From: Pullulanibacillus sp. KACC 23026
Lineage (GTDB): Bacteria > Bacillota > Bacilli > Bacillales > Sporolactobacillaceae
DNA length: 64,000 bases
Assembly (NCBI RefSeq): GCF_029094525.1
Contig: NZ_CP119107.1
Coordinates: forward strand, 1,736,001-1,800,000
Direction of reading: 5' to 3'
The notes beneath the pieces were generated by a model that saw nothing but the letters and a program-made list of their open reading frames with translations, was not told the origin of the DNA and did not search any database. A program made the translations under genes and the position numbers. Positions 54,234 through 63,596 of the stretch are shown here, piece after piece (the stretch's first letter is position 1; each line of letters starts with the position of its first letter).

Positions 54234-55148
54234 ATGGAGTTAGTGTTTTTGGGTACGGGAGCGGGGGTTCCTGCTAAGCATCGAAACGTCGCATCCATTG
54301 CTCTTATCATGCCGGAATTCAATAGTGAGACATGGTTGTTTGATTGCGGAGAAGCGACACAGCACCAAATTTTGGAGACGAAAGTGAAGTTGAGTAAAGT
54401 CACAAAGATTTTGATTACCCATCTTCATGGTGATCACATCTATGGACTGCCTGGCCTCTTGGGCAGCCGGTCATTCCAAGGCGGAGAGACGCTTCTTACC
54501 TTATATGGACCAAAGGGCATTAAAGACTATGTAGAGGTGTCGCTTAGGATCTCTGAAACCCATCTGACTTATCCGCTTGAAATTATAGAGCTGGAAGAGG
54601 GGACATTGTTTGAAACGGCAAACTATAAGGTTGAAGTTCGCCTTCTTTTGCATGGGGTGGCAAGCTACGGCTATCGACTTGTTGAAAAGGACAAGCCTGG
54701 AGCACTATTAGTGGATAAGATCAAAAAGGAATTGGGAATCTCACCGGGGCCGCTTCTTAAACAATTTAAAGAGACAGATCGCCTTGTTTTAGACGATGGG
54801 CGAGAAATCGTAACAGCCGATTACTTAGGGCCGGTTAAAAAAGGACGGATTGTGGCGATTCTTGGGGATACGAAGCCTTGTGAAGGAGAGCGTGTATTAG
54901 CAGAAGGAGCCACTTTACTGGTTCACGAAGCCACGTTTATGGTGGATAAGGAAGAGGGAGCTAACGCCTTTTTTCATTCGTCAACACGACAGGCAGCTGC
55001 CTGCGCGATCGATGCCCATGCAGAGACTCTGATATTGACACATATTAGTGCCCGTTATAAGGACGAAGGGGAGGCCCTTCTAAACGAGGCGAAGGCTTTT
55101 TTTCCAAATACTTATTTGGCTGAAGATCTATGGTCGTATACTTTCTGA
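54234..55148 (+). CDS. rnz: Ribonuclease Z
   Basis: tRNA 3'-end endonuclease that removes trailers from CCA-less precursors. I place the start at ATG 54234 (304 aa), where GGAGGAGGGACTCGAG gives a good ribosome site and similarity begins (MELVFLGTGAGVPAKHRNV). Zinc ligands are in THLHGDHIYGLPG, LLHGVASYGYR, ILGDTKPCE and LTHISARY. The exosite arm is KKELGISPGPLLKQF. Equivalent to yqjK. Array B starts about 75 bases after the stop codon. Confidence 0.95.
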   Translation: MELVFLGTGAGVPAKHRNVASIALIMPEFNSETWLFDCGEATQHQILETKVKLSKVTKILITHLHGDHIYGLPGLLGSRSFQGGETLLTLYGPKGIKDYVEVSLRISETHLTYPLEIIELEEGTLFETANYKVEVRLLLHGVASYGYRLVEKDKPGALLVDKIKKELGISPGPLLKQFKETDRLVLDDGREIVTADYLGPVKKGRIVAILGDTKPCEGERVLAEGATLLVHEATFMVDKEEGANAFFHSSTRQAAACAIDAHAETLILTHISARYKDEGEALLNEAKAFFPNTYLAEDLWSYTF

Positions 55149-55223
55149 GTGCGGCTTTCAGAAAAGGACAAGCGGGTTTTCAAGCTATTAAGTGAAAAGT
55201 TAAGTGGATGAGGCAGCCGGAAG

Positions 55224-57328
55224 GGCGTTCATCGAGGGTATGAACGCCAAAAAGAGGGAGTGGAGCATCCGAAAAGGCGTTCATCGAGGGTATGAACGCC
55301 AAAATAGGGTTGAGGGCAAGCAAGAAGGGCGTTCATCGAGGGTATGAACGCCAAAAAGAGGGAGTGGAGCATCCGAAAAGGCGTTCATCAAGGGTATGAA
55401 CGCCAAAATAGGGTTGAGAGCAGGCAAGAAAGGCGTTCATCGAGGGTATGAACGCCAAAATAGGGTTGAGAGCAGGCAAGAAGGGCGTTCATCAAGGGTA
55501 TGAACGCCAAAATAGGGTTGAGAGCAGGCAAGAAGGGCGTTCATCAAGGGTATGAACGCCAAAATAAGTGGATGAGGCAGCCGGAAGGGCGTTCATCGAG
55601 GGTATGAACGCCAAAATAGGGTTGAGAGCAGGCAAGAAGGGCGTTCATCAAGGGTATGAACGCCAAAATAGGGTTGAGAGCAGGCAAGAAGGGCGTTCAT
55701 CAAGGGTATGAACGCCAAAATAAGTGGATGAGGCAGCCGGAAGGGCGTTCATCAAGGGTATGAACGCCAAAATAGGGTTGAGAGCAGTTAAGAAGGGCGT
55801 TCATCAAGGGTATGAACGCCAAAATAGGGTTGAGGCCAGGTAAGAAGGGCGTTCATCGAGGGGATGAACGCCAAAATAAGTGGATGAGGCAGCCGGAAGG
55901 GCGTTCATTGAGGGTATGAACGCCAAAATTGGGCTGAGAGTAGGCAAGAAGGGCGTTCATCGACGGAATGAACGCCAAAATAAGGCTGAGGGCAGGCAAG
56001 AAGGGCGTTCATCAAGGGTATGAACGCCAAAATAAGTGGATGAGGCAGCCGGAAGGGCGTTCATCAAGGGTATGAACGCCAAAAAGAGGGAGTGAGGCAG
56101 CTGTAAGGGCGTTCATCGAGGGTATGAACGCCAAAAAGAGGGAGTGGAGCATCCGAAAAGGCGTTCATCAAGGGTATGAACGCCAAAATAGGGTTGAGAG
56201 CAGGCAAGAAAGGCGTTCATCGAGGGTATGAACGCCAAAATAGGGTTGAGAGCAGGCAAGAAAGGCGTTCATCGAGGGTATGAACGCCAAAAAGAGGGAG
56301 TGGAGCATCCGAAAAGGCGTTCATCAAGGGTATGAACGCCAAAATGAGTGGGTGAGTCAGCTGGAAGGGTGTTCATCAAGGGTATGAACGCCAAAATAAG
56401 TGGATGAGGCAGCCGGAAGGGCGTTCATTGAGGGTATGAACGCCAAAATTGGGCTGAGAGTAGGCAAGAAGGGCGTTCATCGAGGGTATGAACGCCAAAA
56501 TAGGGTTGAGGCCAGGTAAGAAGGGCGTTCATCGAGGGGATGAACGCCAAAATAAGTGGATGAGGCAGCCGGAAGGGCGTTCATTGAGGGTATGAACGCC
56601 AAAATGAGTGGGTGAGTCAGCTGGAAGGGTGTTCATCAAGGGTATGAACGCCAAAATAAGTGGATGAGGCAGCCGGAAGGGCGTTCATTGAGGGTATGAA
56701 CGCCAAAATTGGGCTGAGAGTAGGCAAGAAAGGCGTTCATCGACGGAATGAACGCCAAAATAAGGTTGAGAGCAGGCAAGAAGGGCGTTCATCGAGGGGA
56801 TGAACGCCAAAATGAGTGGATGAGGCAGCCGAAAGGGCGTTCATCAAGGGTATGAACGCCAAAATAAGGTTGAGAGCAGTTAAGAAGGGCGTTCATCAAG
56901 GGTATGAACGCCAAAATAAGTGGATGAGGCAGCCGGAAGGGCGTTCATCGAGGGGATGAACGCCAAAATAGGGTTGAGAGCAGGCAAGAAGGGCGTTCAT
57001 CAAGGGTATGAACGCCAAAATTGGGCTGAGAGCAGGCAAGAAGGGCGTTCATCAAGGGTATGAACGCCAAAATAGGGTTGAGAGCAGGCAAGAAGGGCGT
57101 TCATCAAGGGGATGAACGCCAAAAAGAGGGAGTGAGGCAGCCGGAAAGGCGTTCATCAAGGGTATGAACGCCAAAATAGGGTTGAGAGTAGGCAAGAAGG
57201 GCGTTCATCGAGGGTATGAACGCCAAAATAAGGCTGAGGGCAGGCAAGAAAGGCGTTCAACGAGGGTATGAACGCCAAAATAGGGTTGAGGGCAAGCAAG
57301 AAGGGCGTTCATCGAGGGTATGAACGCC
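55224..57328. repeat. Array B: 41 tandem hairpin units with exact 52-bp period
   Basis: Same family as array A. The first hairpin starts at 55224 and the last at 57304, exactly 40 x 52 bases later. The prevailing core is GGCGTTCAT-C(G/A)AGGGT-ATGAACGCC (9-bp arms), against the GGGG/ATG form common in array A. Linkers are 27 bases: AAAATAGGGTTGAGAGC..., AAAATAAGTGGATGAGGC..., AAAATTGGGCTGAGAG..., and others. A block of five units is duplicated (the variant GGTGTTCATC at both 56368 and 56628). It lies between convergent rnz and brxC. No coding potential. Confidence 0.98.
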
Positions 57329-57454
57329 CAATAGAGTGAGTGAGTCAGCTAAAAACTGTGATGATGGGCATTATCAGTGGTGTTATAAGAACTTAAATAG
57401 TCTAATTAATCACTTCTTCTAACGGAAGCTTTAGTTCAAAAAGTATTTCTATAT

Positions 57455-57485
57455 AAAAAAGCACCGCGAGTAACGGTGCTTTTTG
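57455..57485. terminator. Terminator between array B and brxC
   Basis: GCACCG / CGGTGC stem with 7-base loop and A6/T5 flanks, so usable on both strands. It probably ends the minus-strand brxC transcript before it reaches array B. Confidence 0.85.
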
Positions 57486-57530
57486 TGTTCTTTAGTAGGC
57501 TACTTAACTTGCTTTTCCGAGTTTTGTTTT

Positions 57531-57872
57531 TTATTGGACTTCTTTCAAAAGGGCATCGTGCGTGATGTCCCAATGAGAGGTATTCCAAGTCGCTTGTTTA
57601 TTTTTGATCAGGATCGCTTGCGGGGATTGATGGGTAACGCCAAGTTCATCCGCAATTTTCAGTGAAACGGGGCGGGACTCAATGACCTTGACATAGGCGG
57701 TTTCAACGCCTTTTGCTTCTAATTCTTCTAATGTGTGATTAAATTCGTTCCAAGCATTCGCACTGATTGGGCATGTTGTGCTGTGCTTCAAAAGAACAAC
57801 CGGCTTCTCGCTTGAATCATCAAGAAGCGCTTTCCAATCGTCCTCAGACGTGATCTCGCGTAAATTTGCCAT
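57531..57872 (-). CDS. brxC: Monothiol bacilliredoxin BrxC (YtxJ-like)
   Basis: 113-aa thioredoxin-fold protein of the bacillithiol redox system. It has a single-Cys active site TTCPIS (near residue 34) where thioredoxins have CxxC. The family sequences VLLKHSTTCPISANAW and LGVTHQSPQAILI are present. It starts with ATG after AAAGGTGGAG on the minus strand. With brxB it indicates bacillithiol-dependent protein repair. Confidence 0.9.
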   Translation of the reverse strand: MANLREITSEDDWKALLDDSSEKPVVLLKHSTTCPISANAWNEFNHTLEELEAKGVETAYVKVIESRPVSLKIADELGVTHQSPQAILIKNKQATWNTSHWDITHDALLKEVQ

Positions 57873-58036
57873 GTTATCTCCACCTTTTAATTAGATTAAC
57901 TGAACTTTGCAACGGACATGGAGTCTGGTTACCTGTCACTTGGGGCCAAATTTCAGATTTTATACGGCGCTGAAGGGCATTCATGTTCTATGTCCGTTAA
58001 ATAAAAGATAATGGTCTTAGGGGCAAGCTCTAGCTT

Positions 58037-59065
58037 TTAAAAATTCCATCCGCGCTGATATTGAACAGGACCTTCGAGTGTTATGCCAAGCTCCTTGGCA
58101 GCGTCATAGGCCCAATAGGGATTTCTTAAGAGAGCACGAGCGATAATGATGAGGTCGGCTCGGTCATTTTTCAAGATTTCTTCAGCTTGAACGCCGTTTA
58201 GGATTAAGCCAACTGCTCCTGTTGCGATATCCGCTTCATGTTTTATTTTATCGGCATAAGGGACTTGGTATCCAGGAAAAACATCAATTTTGGCTGGAGC
58301 AACCGCACCGGTGCTGACATCAATTAAGTCGATCCCTTGTTCCTTCATTTTCTTAGCATAATAAACGTGATCATCCGGTGTGCTGCCGCCTTCTAAGTGA
58401 TCCGTTGCTGAAACCCTTACAAAAATAGGCTTGTTTTTCCAAACGGTTTTGACCGCGTCAATCACCTCGGATAAGAAGCGATAGCGGTTTTCTAAGCTCC
58501 CGCCGTATTCGTCCGTTCGTTTATTCGAAAGCGGGGAGAGGAATTGGTTAATTAAATAGCCGTGGGCTGCGTGGAGTTCAATGAGATCAAAGCCTGCTTC
58601 GTCAGCCCGGCGAGCGGCTTCTTTAAAGGCTCCGACCGTTGCTTTAATGTCCTCTTTGGTCATTTCTTTTGGCGTTTGATAAGCGTCACTAAATTCGAGG
58701 GCGGATGGCGCAATAATGGATTCTTCAATATCCGCCTTTCGACCGGCGTGATTTAATTGGATCCCGATTTTACTGTTGTTCATGTGGTTGAGTTCAACGA
58801 GCTTCTTAAGCCCTGAAATGTGGTCATCGCTCCAAATGCCAAGATCCTGCATGGAGATACGTCCTTGTGCGGTTACAGCAGTCGCCTCAACGATCACAAG
58901 GCCGACCTGTCCAACCGCACGGCTTGTATAGTGTGTGATGTGCCAGTCATTGACGAAACCGCTTTTATCGTAGCAGCTGTACATGCACATTGGCGCCATA
59001 ATAATGCGATTTTTAAGCGTCATATTCTTGATCGTATAAGGCGTAAATAATTTTCTCTCACCCAT
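58037..59065 (-). CDS. namA: NADPH dehydrogenase NamA (Old Yellow Enzyme, YqjM)
   Basis: 342-aa FMN enzyme that reduces activated C=C bonds with NADPH, linked to oxidative-stress and electrophile defence. The flavin-tuning Cys27 and Tyr29 are in MAPMCMYS, and the His pair that binds the substrate is in [17 protein letters not shown]. The C-terminal Arg finger region RALLRNPYW is present. The AAAGGATG site precedes the ATG. Alone on the minus strand; equivalent to yqjM. Confidence 0.95.
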   Translation of the reverse strand: MGERKLFTPYTIKNMTLKNRIIMAPMCMYSCYDKSGFVNDWHITHYTSRAVGQVGLVIVEATAVTAQGRISMQDLGIWSDDHISGLKKLVELNHMNNSKIGIQLNHAGRKADIEESIIAPSALEFSDAYQTPKEMTKEDIKATVGAFKEAARRADEAGFDLIELHAAHGYLINQFLSPLSNKRTDEYGGSLENRYRFLSEVIDAVKTVWKNKPIFVRVSATDHLEGGSTPDDHVYYAKKMKEQGIDLIDVSTGAVAPAKIDVFPGYQVPYADKIKHEADIATGAVGLILNGVQAEEILKNDRADLIIIARALLRNPYWAYDAAKELGITLEGPVQYQRGWNF

Positions 59066-59190
59066 CTAAAGCACATCCTTTAACTCTAATATCTTTTATT
59101 CTGTTCTGTAATATTCCCTTAGTATGCGTAATTATAGCACAGGTCTTTTTCAGTAACAGTGAATATGCTTAAGAACTTCCACAATTGGAA

Positions 59191-59219
59191 AACGTTCCCC
59201 CTTTAAGTGGAGGAACGCT
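59191..59219 (-). terminator. Terminator of the alpha/beta hydrolase gene
   Basis: On the minus strand GCGTTCCTCC pairs with GGGGGAACGT (two G-U pairs), followed by TTTTCC. Confidence 0.65.
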
Positions 59220-59224
59220 TGAAT

Positions 59225-60193
59225 CTAAAAATTATTCTTTTTAAAGAAGTCCAATACATCTTTTTCATAAGCGGCAGGCTGGTCTACAAACTCCATGGTG
59301 TGGTCAGGCCCATGGAAGAGGTCAAAGGTGACATTTCCTTGTTCCGTTGCCTGGTAGATCGATTGACTGTTTGTATAAGGAATGGTTCCATCACTTGTTG
59401 AAGCAATTAATAGAAGCGGACCTTTATATTTTTCAGCGCTCTGAATAGGTGACACGTTGTTTGGATTAATATGGATGGACAGTGGCACCCAGAGCTTTAA
59501 AATGAGCGGATTAAACGGAAAGCTTGGCAGATGAGACCAGTGAGTCAAGTTTGTATTTAAGTAACTTCCCAGATTGGAGAAGGAGGAGTCTGCGACAGCG
59601 ACTTTCACAGCTGGACTTTGGTAGGCGGTAAGAAGCGTCGTGGCGGCGCCCTGTGACCAGCCCATTAAACCAATCTGAGCGTTTGGGTTTTCTTTTAAGA
59701 GCGCATCAATGGCCCCTAATAAATCCTGTTGTTCATAATAGCCGACCGTTGTTGTCGTTCCTCCTGACGCCCCGCTGTTGCGGTAATCAAAGGTTAAAAC
59801 GTTGTAGCCATTGTCATGAAGAAATTTGAACAGATCGAGACCAGGCGTTCCCTTTGGCGAGCCATTAGTCGGCCAGATTAATCGATTTCCTGTGTAACCA
59901 TGGGACGTGATAATCCACTTATTGGTAGACGTGGCGGCAGGCATTTCCCAGCCTTTTAACGTTACCTTTCCGTCATGACTTTTAAAGGCTACATTTTTAT
60001 AAGTCAGTCCGACATCACCAGGATTTAATGTGACTGATTTATGTTTGGGATGAATGAGCTGTGTGGTGATGTAGTAGCTCAGGCCGAGGCAAGCAATAAT
60101 CACTACGCAAATAAGAATCACAAGTGTGGTGATGACGACTCGAATCGGCCGTTTAGGTTTCGTTTTTATAGGAAGCTGTTGATACGTGCTCAT
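59225..60193 (-). CDS. Membrane-anchored alpha/beta hydrolase (YqkD-like)
   Basis: I use ATG 60193 (322 aa), because AGAGGAG lies 11 bases upstream; codons further up fall within or before that site. A single membrane helix (about 20-45, VVITTLVILICVVIIACLGL) holds an extracytoplasmic hydrolase domain. The nucleophile elbow is GWSQGA, the oxyanion region is TSHGYTGN, the acid Asp is in ASTSDGTI and the catalytic His is in GPDHTMEF. Similar to YqkD; substrate unknown. The region 60215-60543 before it has no supported gene, only a possible minus-strand TGG-TACAAT promoter at 60254-60262. Confidence 0.85.
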   Translation of the reverse strand: MSTYQQLPIKTKPKRPIRVVITTLVILICVVIIACLGLSYYITTQLIHPKHKSVTLNPGDVGLTYKNVAFKSHDGKVTLKGWEMPAATSTNKWIITSHGYTGNRLIWPTNGSPKGTPGLDLFKFLHDNGYNVLTFDYRNSGASGGTTTTVGYYEQQDLLGAIDALLKENPNAQIGLMGWSQGAATTLLTAYQSPAVKVAVADSSFSNLGSYLNTNLTHWSHLPSFPFNPLILKLWVPLSIHINPNNVSPIQSAEKYKGPLLLIASTSDGTIPYTNSQSIYQATEQGNVTFDLFHGPDHTMEFVDQPAAYEKDVLDFFKKNNF

Positions 60194-60543
60194 AGAACCG
60201 TTAACTCCTCTCACTTAAGGCCATTATGCCTTTCTAGCGAACTCGTTTTCTGTATTGTACCAATAGATGAGAGGAAAAGGGAAGTTTATTTCAATAAAAG
60301 TAAGCGTTTTCTTTTTGTTCTAAAGAGAAAAACAATAGGGGCCAGCCTTTAAGACAGGACGGGCGGTCTATATGTATGAGATAGTTGTGGGTAGCTCTAG
60401 CTTGGGTGTCAAAGCGACATTGATTGCTAAGTGACTTATTCACATAGTTGTTTAAGGGGAATAAGGATGGAACAGATACCTGTTCATCCATTGAGTCATC
60501 CCCTCTGACTTAATTGATTGAAAAAAACGAATAAGTATTGACG

Positions 60544-61281
60544 TTAGGACTGTTTCAGTTGTTTCTTGAGATTGGCAGCCATCCATGGGTAATCGGTGAT
60601 AAGGGCGTCGCTATTCCATTCCATCAACAGCCTCATAAAATGGGGAAGGTTAACGGTATAAGGCCGAATGGAGAGGTGATTGGCGTGCAGTTCGCTGATC
60701 AACGGACTGTTCACCGATCGGTAATGAGGGTGAATGCCCCTGGCACCGAGTTCACGACAATAATCCATTGGTGAGATCGGAAGCGGCTTTGCCAATAAAG
60801 GGGCGGTTTCTGCATCCGTATTGAGCAAATGAATTTTGTAGAGGCTTTCATGGTTGAAGGACGAGAAGACCGTTCGTTTCAACAACCCGCGCTCTGTCAC
60901 CATGTTCAACACGACTTTTTCCATTCCTTTATAAGCAAAAATATTATTTTTAAGTTCTATATTAATAAGCAGTGAAGTGGAGGCGACCCATTCTAAGAAC
61001 TCTTCAAGTGTCGGAATGGTCTCGGCTCTATATTGATGGGATTTCCAGCTTCCCATACTGAGCTGTTTTATAGAATTAAGCGTATAGTCCTTTACAAATC
61101 CATTCCCATTGCTTGTACGGTCAACAGTCTCATCATGAATGATGACGGGGACGCCGTCCTTAGTTAAATGAACGTCGAGCTCAATTCCATCGGCGCCTTC
61201 TTTTAAAGCCTGCTTAAAGGCAGCCATTGTATTTTCAGGACATTGTCCATTAGAACCGCGGTGAGCATATATGATGGTCAA
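60544..61281 (-). CDS. Glycerophosphodiester phosphodiesterase (YqiK-like)
   Basis: 245-aa cytoplasmic GDPD that would hydrolyse deacylated phospholipids to glycerol 3-phosphate and an alcohol. The TIM-barrel signature is complete: AHRG (His7, Arg8) near the N-terminus, PENT, GIELDVHLTKDGVPVIIHD with the metal-binding Glu/Asp and catalytic His, and NIELK. No signal peptide. The start appears to be TTG at 61281 after GGAG. Minus strand, alone. Confidence 0.92.
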   Translation of the reverse strand: MTIIYAHRGSNGQCPENTMAAFKQALKEGADGIELDVHLTKDGVPVIIHDETVDRTSNGNGFVKDYTLNSIKQLSMGSWKSHQYRAETIPTLEEFLEWVASTSLLINIELKNNIFAYKGMEKVVLNMVTERGLLKRTVFSSFNHESLYKIHLLNTDAETAPLLAKPLPISPMDYCRELGARGIHPHYRSVNSPLISELHANHLSIRPYTVNLPHFMRLLMEWNSDALITDYPWMAANLKKQLKQS

Positions 61282-61694
61282 AAATGGTCACTCCAATCTA
61301 AATGGCATCAAAAAATAAAAAGGATTACAGCGAAAAAAAACGAACCTTTAATAGTATATGGTAAAAGAGTGGAGAATGGACCAAAGGAAATAGCAAACAG
61401 GTTAATGGGACCATTCCTTATCTATTGTGAGACAATAAGACAAGGCTGGTTGAAAAGGCAACGGAGTGACGCATCAGTCACCCGAAAGCGGCTCGTTCAC
61501 TTTTAGCCTGAGCCCCGACCACTTGAAGAACAGCTAACGGACAAGTTTAGTGGTAAACAGAGCTTCAGATGACCTCTTATTTAAGTTTACTGCTTCGAGC
61601 ATCCTAGTCGCACGAAAAACGAACTTTTTTGATAATAAAAGAAGGGCCCTTAAGATTTCTAATCTTCTTTTTCAGGTGAATGGAGGCGTTTAAG
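61282..61694. other. Intergenic region without a supported gene
   Basis: 412 bases between divergent genes. It holds a small hairpin (GTGAC-gcatca-GTCAC near 61466-61481), a GTAAAC...GTTTAC pair (61552-61590) and an AAGATT-tct-AATCTT hairpin with T5 at 61652-61672. An open frame of 87 codons (61243-61506) has no ribosome site and no recognisable product. I could not match the region to a known RNA family. Confidence 0.5.
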
Positions 61695-62687
61695 TTGGAT
61701 AGCTTTCAAATAGCGGAGGATGTCTTTGGGATTGAACTCACTACTCCTTTTGCAGTTGGACCCGTAAATGTTTATTTAATAAAGAAAGAAAAAGAGCTTC
61801 TCTTAGTTGATGCGGGTGTGAACACGGAAACGGCCTGGCAGGAGTTGACAAAGGGACTTCAGCAATTTGGCTGGGCACCTGAGTGTATTACCGCCATTTT
61901 TTTGACGCATCATCACCCTGATCATACGGGCTTAGTTTCAAGAATGCCGCATTGTCCGCTTTATGCGCATCCTAAAGCGGTGCCTTGGCTCACGAGGGAT
62001 GAGGCTTTCTTTGAACGCTATGAGGCTTATTTTAGGCATAAAGCAAAAGAAATGGGGGTGCCCGCTGATCTCATTCATTACATTCCTGCCGTCAATGATT
62101 ATGTCAAATTTAGTGGAGCTAGACCAATTGTTCAAACCGTAACGCCTAAGGATCGCCTTCCTCATTTTGAAGACTGGGGGATTATGGAGACACTTGGCCA
62201 TGCGCAAAGTCATTATTCTCTATTAAGAGAAGCGGATGGTCTGTTTGTGGCAGGCGATGCCATTCTTGAGAGGGTGACGTCTAATGCCTTGATGGAGCCG
62301 CCTTTTCAAGAGGGGGAGCCTGCTCCAAGGCCGCTCATTCAATACCGTGAAACCCTGCAAAAATCGATGGCATTACCCATTAGACAAGTTTTACCTGGTC
62401 ATGGGAAGCCCTTTGAATTCACGACGTCTCTCATTTCTCGCAAATTAAGGGGGCAGGAGCGCAGGCGAGCCACGATTTTATCCATGATTTCAGATGAAGG
62501 TGCCACAACCTTCGAACTCGCCAAACACTATTTTCCAGATGTCTATCTCTCCCAGATGGATCTTGTTTTATCCGAAATACAAGGGCATCTTGAGTGGTTA
62601 GAAGCAGATGGGATGATTCGAGGTAAGCGAACAGAAGAAGCGGTTATTCGCTATTTTGTGAACCAACATGTATTTAAAAAGGGTTAA
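61695..62687 (+). CDS. yqjP: MBL-fold metallohydrolase (YqjP-like)
   Basis: I place the start at TTG 61695 (330 aa), 8 bases after GGAGG, because the alternative ATG 61680 overlaps that ribosome site. The metallo-beta-lactamase metal motif is LTHHHPDHTGL; further ligands are in LGHAQSHYSL, VAGDAIL and LPGHGKPF. A C-terminal winged-helix-like extension (about 250-330) follows. In B. subtilis yqjP sits directly before yqjQ, as here. Substrate unknown. Confidence 0.9.
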   Translation: MDSFQIAEDVFGIELTTPFAVGPVNVYLIKKEKELLLVDAGVNTETAWQELTKGLQQFGWAPECITAIFLTHHHPDHTGLVSRMPHCPLYAHPKAVPWLTRDEAFFERYEAYFRHKAKEMGVPADLIHYIPAVNDYVKFSGARPIVQTVTPKDRLPHFEDWGIMETLGHAQSHYSLLREADGLFVAGDAILERVTSNALMEPPFQEGEPAPRPLIQYRETLQKSMALPIRQVLPGHGKPFEFTTSLISRKLRGQERRRATILSMISDEGATTFELAKHYFPDVYLSQMDLVLSEIQGHLEWLEADGMIRGKRTEEAVIRYFVNQHVFKKG

Positions 62688-62772
62688 TCCTGTTTAGGTT
62701 GACGGGTAAATGGGTTTCTCGTTTGATTGGATAGATAGGTCTTAAATTTAAAAGGAAAGGTGAAGTGGATCA

Positions 62773-63570
62773 ATGAAGGCGCAACGTTTAAAAGGACAAA
62801 CGGCTGTTATAACAGGGGCGTCCAGCGGTATTGGCCGGCATATGGCCCGTGAATGTGCGGCAGATGGGGCTAATGTGATCCTCATTGCCCGCTCGACAGA
62901 TAAATTGGAGCGTTTAAAGAAGGAAATCTTAATGCAATTTTCTGTTAAGGTAGAGGTACATACGCTTGACATTGGCAATTTTCCCGCTGTGAAGGATTGC
63001 TTTGAAACCATTAAACTTGATCATCCTGTGATTGACATTTTGATTAATAATGCCGGTTTTGGCATCTTTGATTGGTTTGCAGAATCGAAAGTAGAGGATA
63101 TTGAAGAGATGTTTCGTGTTAATGTGCTTGGGTTAATGACGGTAACTCGTATGCTCTTGCCTAAGATGCTTCAACAAGGAAAAGGCCATATTATCAATAT
63201 AGCTTCTATAGCGGGAAAATTGGCAACGCCCAAATCATCCGTCTACTCCGCAACTAAGCATGCCGTCCTAGGGTTTACCAATGGCCTGCGGATGGAACTT
63301 GCTGGAACAGGGGTTCGAGTTACAGCGGTTAATCCAGGTCCTATCGAAACGAACTTTTTTAAAGTAGCTGATAAAGATGGCCATTATGTGAGCAAAGTCA
63401 AGCGATGGATGCTCGACCCGGAACTAGTGGCGAAGCGAGTGGTGGCAACGATCGGAACGTCGAAGCGAGAGATAAATCTGCCTTGGTCAATGGGGGCAGG
63501 GGTTAAGCTGTATCACTTAATGCCAGGATTCTTTGAACGCTTTATCGGCCCGTTTATCAATCAAAAATAA
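62773..63570 (+). CDS. yqjQ: Short-chain dehydrogenase/reductase (YqjQ-like)
   Basis: 265-aa classical SDR. The cofactor motif is TGASSGIGRHMA (near residue 15), NNAGFG, the catalytic Ser is in INIASIAG, and the Tyr-Lys pair is in VYSATKHAVLGF. Arg in place of an acidic residue after the second strand (IARSTDKLERL) suggests NADPH. It follows the MBL gene by 85 bases with AAAGGTGAAG. Physiological substrate unknown. Confidence 0.9.
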   Translation: MKAQRLKGQTAVITGASSGIGRHMARECAADGANVILIARSTDKLERLKKEILMQFSVKVEVHTLDIGNFPAVKDCFETIKLDHPVIDILINNAGFGIFDWFAESKVEDIEEMFRVNVLGLMTVTRMLLPKMLQQGKGHIINIASIAGKLATPKSSVYSATKHAVLGFTNGLRMELAGTGVRVTAVNPGPIETNFFKVADKDGHYVSKVKRWMLDPELVAKRVVATIGTSKREINLPWSMGAGVKLYHLMPGFFERFIGPFINQK

Positions 63571-63596
63571 TGACAACAGGAAAAAGGGTGGCAAGC

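Noticed and set aside
57970-58000. GGGCATTCATGTTCTATGTCCG as a stray member of the 52-bp hairpin family
   Set aside because: Arms match poorly (GGCATTCAT against ATGTCCG). Could be chance or a very old relic; not enough to call.
60291-60491. 66-codon minus-strand frame between the hydrolase and GDPD genes
   Set aside because: Weak start context and no recognisable motif; treated as chance.
61243-61506. 87-codon frame or structured RNA upstream of the MBL gene
   Set aside because: No ribosome site for a gene, and the small hairpins do not match any riboswitch or RNA family I know.
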